This document shows positions 4,646 through 6,726 of a stretch of 6,726 nucleotides of DNA, one piece after another. Within the stretch, counting starts at the first letter, position 1; each line of letters starts with the position of its first letter. Below the pieces are notes generated by a model that had not been told where the DNA came from, searched no databases, and saw nothing but the letters and a program-made list of their open reading frames with translations. A program made the position numbers and the translations under genes. The stretch comes from RGIG7213 sp045124505 (lineage in GTDB: Bacteria; Bacillota; Clostridia; Oscillospirales; CAG-272): contig JBGVLZ010000044.1 in the NCBI GenBank assembly GCA_045124505.1, positions 1 through 6,726 on the forward strand. The letters are read 5' to 3'.

Positions 4646-5179
4646 ATGAAAATTTTTATAACAAATTTAGGTCGTTACAACGAGGGTTATCTCGTTGGAA
4701 AATGGGTAAAGCTCCCCGTGAGTGAGGATAAGCTTGACGAGGTGCTGGAGGAGATCGGTATCGATAATGAGTATTACGAAGAATATTTTATTACGGATAC
4801 GGATTGCGAAAATGAAATTATCGGCATAGGTGATGTGATTTCGGAGTATTCAAGCGTACAAGCCTTAAATGAGCTGGCACAACGCCTTGAGGAGCTGTCA
4901 GACAATGAGGCTGACAAGCTGGGGGCGGTGCTTGAATATGAGGCTTGTAGAAGTGTGTCAGATGTGTTAGAGCTTTTGGACAAGCTTGACGAGTTTGATT
5001 TGCTCACCGATGTTACCGATGATGAGGAGCTGGGTTATTACTACGCAGAGGAATACTGCAGTATTGATATACCCGAAAACATTCAGCCCTACTTCGACTA
5101 TGAAGCGTATGGGCGTGATATTAGACTTGAGAGCAGTTGCCTTTATACAAGCTATGGCTTTCTGCTTGACAACCGATAA
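4646..5179 (+). CDS. ardA: antirestriction protein ArdA
   Basis: ArdA mimics B-form DNA and occupies the DNA-binding groove of type I restriction-modification enzymes, protecting incoming mobile DNA; in Tn916 the orf18 product does this. The 177-aa protein matches the family in size (about 165-180) and in blocks: MKIFITNLGRYNEG at the start, LVGKWVKLP (16-24), EEYFITD (45-51), and near the end PYFDYEAYGRDIRLE (148-162). It is strongly acidic, with 45 D/E against 12 K/R by hand count, as a DNA mimic should be. The start ATG has only a weak AAAGG site (4630-4634, 11 bp away) lying inside the end of the interrupted small ORF, so translation may depend on coupling. It leads a probable operon with the excisionase-like and integrase genes (17- and 22-bp gaps). 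Confidence 0.95.
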   Translation: MKIFITNLGRYNEGYLVGKWVKLPVSEDKLDEVLEEIGIDNEYYEEYFITDTDCENEIIGIGDVISEYSSVQALNELAQRLEELSDNEADKLGAVLEYEACRSVSDVLELLDKLDEFDLLTDVTDDEELGYYYAEEYCSIDIPENIQPYFDYEAYGRDIRLESSCLYTSYGFLLDNR

Positions 5180-5196
5180 TAGAAAGGATATTACTT

Positions 5197-5391
5197 ATGG
5201 AAAATAGAAACAATAACATACCGAGAATGATGTCTGTAAGACAGATTGCCGCAACTGGCTTGATTAACGAGTCCGCACTTCGCAGAATGCTGAAGGCTGG
5301 ACAGCTACCTGCCATTTACTCTGGCACGAAAGCACTTATTAACTTTGATATACTTTGCAATATGTTGGCTAATCTTCAGCCGGCGTGCTAA
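5197..5391 (+). CDS. xis: excisionase-like helix-turn-helix protein
   Basis: This 64-aa protein fits the small MerR-type winged helix-turn-helix DNA-binding domain (helix-turn-helix 17 / excisionase type). SVRQIAATGLINESALRRML (residues 13-32) would be the two helices, then GQLPAIYSGTKALINFDIL (35-53) the wing. Such proteins bend DNA at attachment sites to favour excision and usually sit directly before the integrase, as here. AGAAAGGA (5181-5188) precedes the ATG by 8 bp. It begins 17 bp after ardA and ends 22 bp before int, so all three are probably cotranscribed. It could alternatively regulate int rather than act in excision. Confidence 0.8.
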   Translation: MENRNNNIPRMMSVRQIAATGLINESALRRMLKAGQLPAIYSGTKALINFDILCNMLANLQPAC

Positions 5392-5413
5392 TTGAAAGAA
5401 AGGACTTGTAATT

Positions 5414-6577
5414 ATGAGTAACAATAATGAAAACATTATCAAAATCAAAGGTGTAACCAAACGTGGAGAGAATACCTACCGCTTTACAGTTTCGGACGGC
5501 TTTGACGGATACGGAAAGCCAATTCGTCACACAATGACATTCAAGATTCCCGACGGCACAGCACCGACAAAGGCTGAAAAGATGGTTATTGAGGCATACA
5601 CCGACTTTTCTCGCAAGTGCAAATTCTCACAGGGGCTTGACGAAAATATGCGTTTTAAGGAGCTTGTAGATATTTACCTTCGTGTGTATGCTCAAAACGA
5701 GTTGAAGCCTGTAACGAGGAACAACTACCAGCGTAATTTGGAAATGTATATGCTTCCTGTTTATGGTAACAAGAAGATTAAGGACATTACCACGCAATCT
5801 TTGTCTAACTTCTTCACAGGACTTGGAGTAGCCCCCGAAACAACACGCAAGTTTAAGATCGTAATGTCAAGCGTGTTCCAGTTTGGCGTTGAGCAGGGAT
5901 ATATCAAGAAAAACCCCTGTCAAGGTGCTCACTATAAAAAGGGCACTAACGAGGTAAAAAAAGTCAAGTATCTTACCAAGGAACAATGCCAAAAGCTGAT
6001 GGAGCTTACACAGGAATACAGCACATTCAATACAATCATTCAGTTTTTGCTGTTTACAGGTATGCGTATAGGCGAGTGCCTTGCGTTACGCTGGGAAGAT
6101 ATTGACTTCGAACACGATCTTATCTCTATCAAGTACACGCTTACCTACGCAGACAATATGTGGTCGCTTCAAACTCCAAAGACAAAGACGAGTGAACGCC
6201 ATGTAACAATGAGTACATACACAAAAGAGCTGTTGCTACGCCACAAGGAAAGGCAAGATAAGCTAAAGGCGATTGTTGGCGGTGCGTGGGTACATCCTAA
6301 CATTGTCTTTACATCCGAGGTCGGCAACTACTACTGCAGGAGCTTTACCAACAAGAAGCTGAAACAGATACTTGTTGAAAATGATATGCCGTCTTTAAGC
6401 GTTCACGGACTCCGACACAGTAACGCCAGCTTGCTTATCAACAACGGCTATGATGTTAAGGCAATTTCCGAGCACCTCGGTCATTGCAATACCGAAATCA
6501 CCTCTAATATCTACGTTCACATCTTCAAAGAATACAAAGCCAAGATGGCTGAATCTATCGAGCACGATTTGCTTTAA
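5414..6577 (+). CDS. int: tyrosine site-specific integrase
   Basis: This 387-aa integrase of the Tn916/lambda type should catalyse insertion and excision of the element. Residues about 10-45 are the arm-binding beta-sheet domain (NTYRFTVSDGFDGYGKPIRH), about 78-165 the SAM-like core-binding domain, and 185-375 the catalytic domain. Catalytic residues are all present: R218 in FTGMRIGECLALRW, a lysine at 256 or 258 in TPKTKTSER, H331 and R334 in HGLRH, H357 in EHLGH, and the nucleophile Y367 in SNIYVHI. Length is normal and the gene looks intact. AAAGAAAGGA (5395-5404) precedes the ATG. It is the last gene of the element, with a terminator 8 bp after its stop, so the right attachment site should lie close by. 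Confidence 0.96.
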   Translation: MSNNNENIIKIKGVTKRGENTYRFTVSDGFDGYGKPIRHTMTFKIPDGTAPTKAEKMVIEAYTDFSRKCKFSQGLDENMRFKELVDIYLRVYAQNELKPVTRNNYQRNLEMYMLPVYGNKKIKDITTQSLSNFFTGLGVAPETTRKFKIVMSSVFQFGVEQGYIKKNPCQGAHYKKGTNEVKKVKYLTKEQCQKLMELTQEYSTFNTIIQFLLFTGMRIGECLALRWEDIDFEHDLISIKYTLTYADNMWSLQTPKTKTSERHVTMSTYTKELLLRHKERQDKLKAIVGGAWVHPNIVFTSEVGNYYCRSFTNKKLKQILVENDMPSLSVHGLRHSNASLLINNGYDVKAISEHLGHCNTEITSNIYVHIFKEYKAKMAESIEHDLL

Positions 6578-6584
6578 TCAAAAA

Positions 6585-6627
6585 GGGCGGTTCAATTTGT
6601 AAAGAATTGAGCCGTCCTATTTACTTT
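6585..6627 (+). terminator. rho-independent terminator after int
   Basis: A 13-bp stem, GGGCGGTTCAATT with AATTGAGCCGTCC (two wobbles), has a 7-base loop and is followed by TATTTACTTTT. The T-tract is imperfect but the stem is strong and well placed. Confidence 0.8.
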
Positions 6628-6648
6628 TCACCGTTTTTATGGTATAAT
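6620..6648 (+). promoter_or_regulatory. sigma-A promoter of the flanking gene
   Basis: TTTACT (6620-6625), a 17-bp spacer and a perfect TATAAT (6643-6648) with an extended TGG before it. Transcription should start near 6655, about 33 bases before the ATG at 6688. The -35 box overlaps both the tail of the int terminator and the candidate attR core at 6625-6634. Confidence 0.75.
6625..6634. repeat. candidate attR core, TTTTCACCGT
   Basis: Direct copy of 426-435. See that entry: a candidate attachment core placed just beyond int, short enough to be chance. Confidence 0.25.
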
Positions 6649-6687
6649 ACAACTAATAGGTAAACTTGAATTTGTGAGGATGATAAG

Positions 6688-6726
6688 ATGGTCAATATAA
6701 CAGATGTAAGACAGATTCTTCAATTC
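6688..6726 (+). CDS. start of an unidentified gene, cut by the window edge
   Basis: Only 13 codons are visible (MVNITDVRQILQF), too few to name a family. TGAGGA (6675-6680) lies 7 bp before the ATG and a good promoter lies upstream, so this is probably a real gene. It is most likely the chromosomal neighbour of rpsI on the far side of the element, though it could be a further cargo gene if the true right end is beyond the window. Confidence 0.6.
   Translation, partial: MVNITDVRQILQF

Larger units (their letters stand above)
295..6640 (+). mobile_element. integrated HUH-SF3 (pCRESS-like) replicon with integrase and ardA
   Basis: The stretch between rpsI and the gene at 6688 carries a full integration module (excisionase-like gene and tyrosine integrase at the right end), a replication module (iterons, stem-loop and a Rep with HUH and SF3 domains), an antirestriction gene, a second recombinase-like gene and no housekeeping gene. 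Such a set is typical of integrative plasmids or small integrative elements. The limits given are approximate: the left limit is the end of the rpsI terminator, and the right limit is just before the -10 box of the next gene. A 10-bp direct repeat (426-435 and 6625-6634) is one candidate attachment core but is not proven. No relaxase, coupling protein or type IV secretion gene is seen, so self-transfer is unlikely. Rep or hairpin-based mobilisation by a helper element is possible. Confidence 0.8.

Noticed and set aside
4774..5007. Minus-strand serine-rich open frame opposite ardA
   Set aside because: A shadow of the acidic codons of ardA (GAG/GAT read in reverse), with no ribosome binding site.

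Overview
The window holds a compact mobile element of about 6 kb, lying between the 3' end of the ribosomal protein S9 gene (rpsI) and the start of an unidentified gene. The S9 C-terminus, the A/T-rich intergenic DNA, the strong AGAAAGGAG-type ribosome binding sites and the family content all suggest a Clostridia-type Firmicute. This is an inference: no 16S or other taxonomic marker is present. All supported genes run on the + strand.

Layout: the rpsI 3' end (1-231) and its terminator come first. Next is a gene-free left end (about 295-886) with TTTGGTGCAA direct repeats, a second terminator and a run of inverted repeats. A divergent tyrosine-recombinase-like gene follows (887-1834). A gene-free block (1835-2191) looks like a plasmid replication origin, with iterons around a GC-rich stem-loop. 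A 28-codon leader ORF (2192-2278) overlaps the start of a 505-aa Rep protein (2271-3788). Rep has a HUH endonuclease domain like that of the pMV158 Rep family, fused to a superfamily 3 helicase. This is the architecture of CRESS-DNA virus Reps and of the bacterial pCRESS plasmids. A 98-aa protein of unknown function (3810-4106) sits directly behind it.

A strong promoter and strong terminator then enclose about 140 bp without a gene (4137-4315), which could be a small RNA or an attenuated leader. Next come an apparently broken small ORF (4518-4637), ardA (antirestriction DNA mimic, 4646-5179), a small helix-turn-helix excisionase-like gene (5197-5391) and a full-length tyrosine integrase (5414-6577). 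A terminator follows, then a new promoter driving the gene cut by the window edge (6688 onward).

Reading: this looks like an integrated replicon of the pCRESS kind. Int and the excisionase-like protein would move it in and out of the chromosome, Rep would copy the excised circle by rolling-circle replication from the iteron/stem-loop region, and ArdA would shield it from type I restriction on entry to a new host. No separate relaxase or coupling protein is visible, so any mobilisation would have to use Rep itself or functions supplied by another element. The exact attL/attR ends cannot be fixed from this sequence alone.
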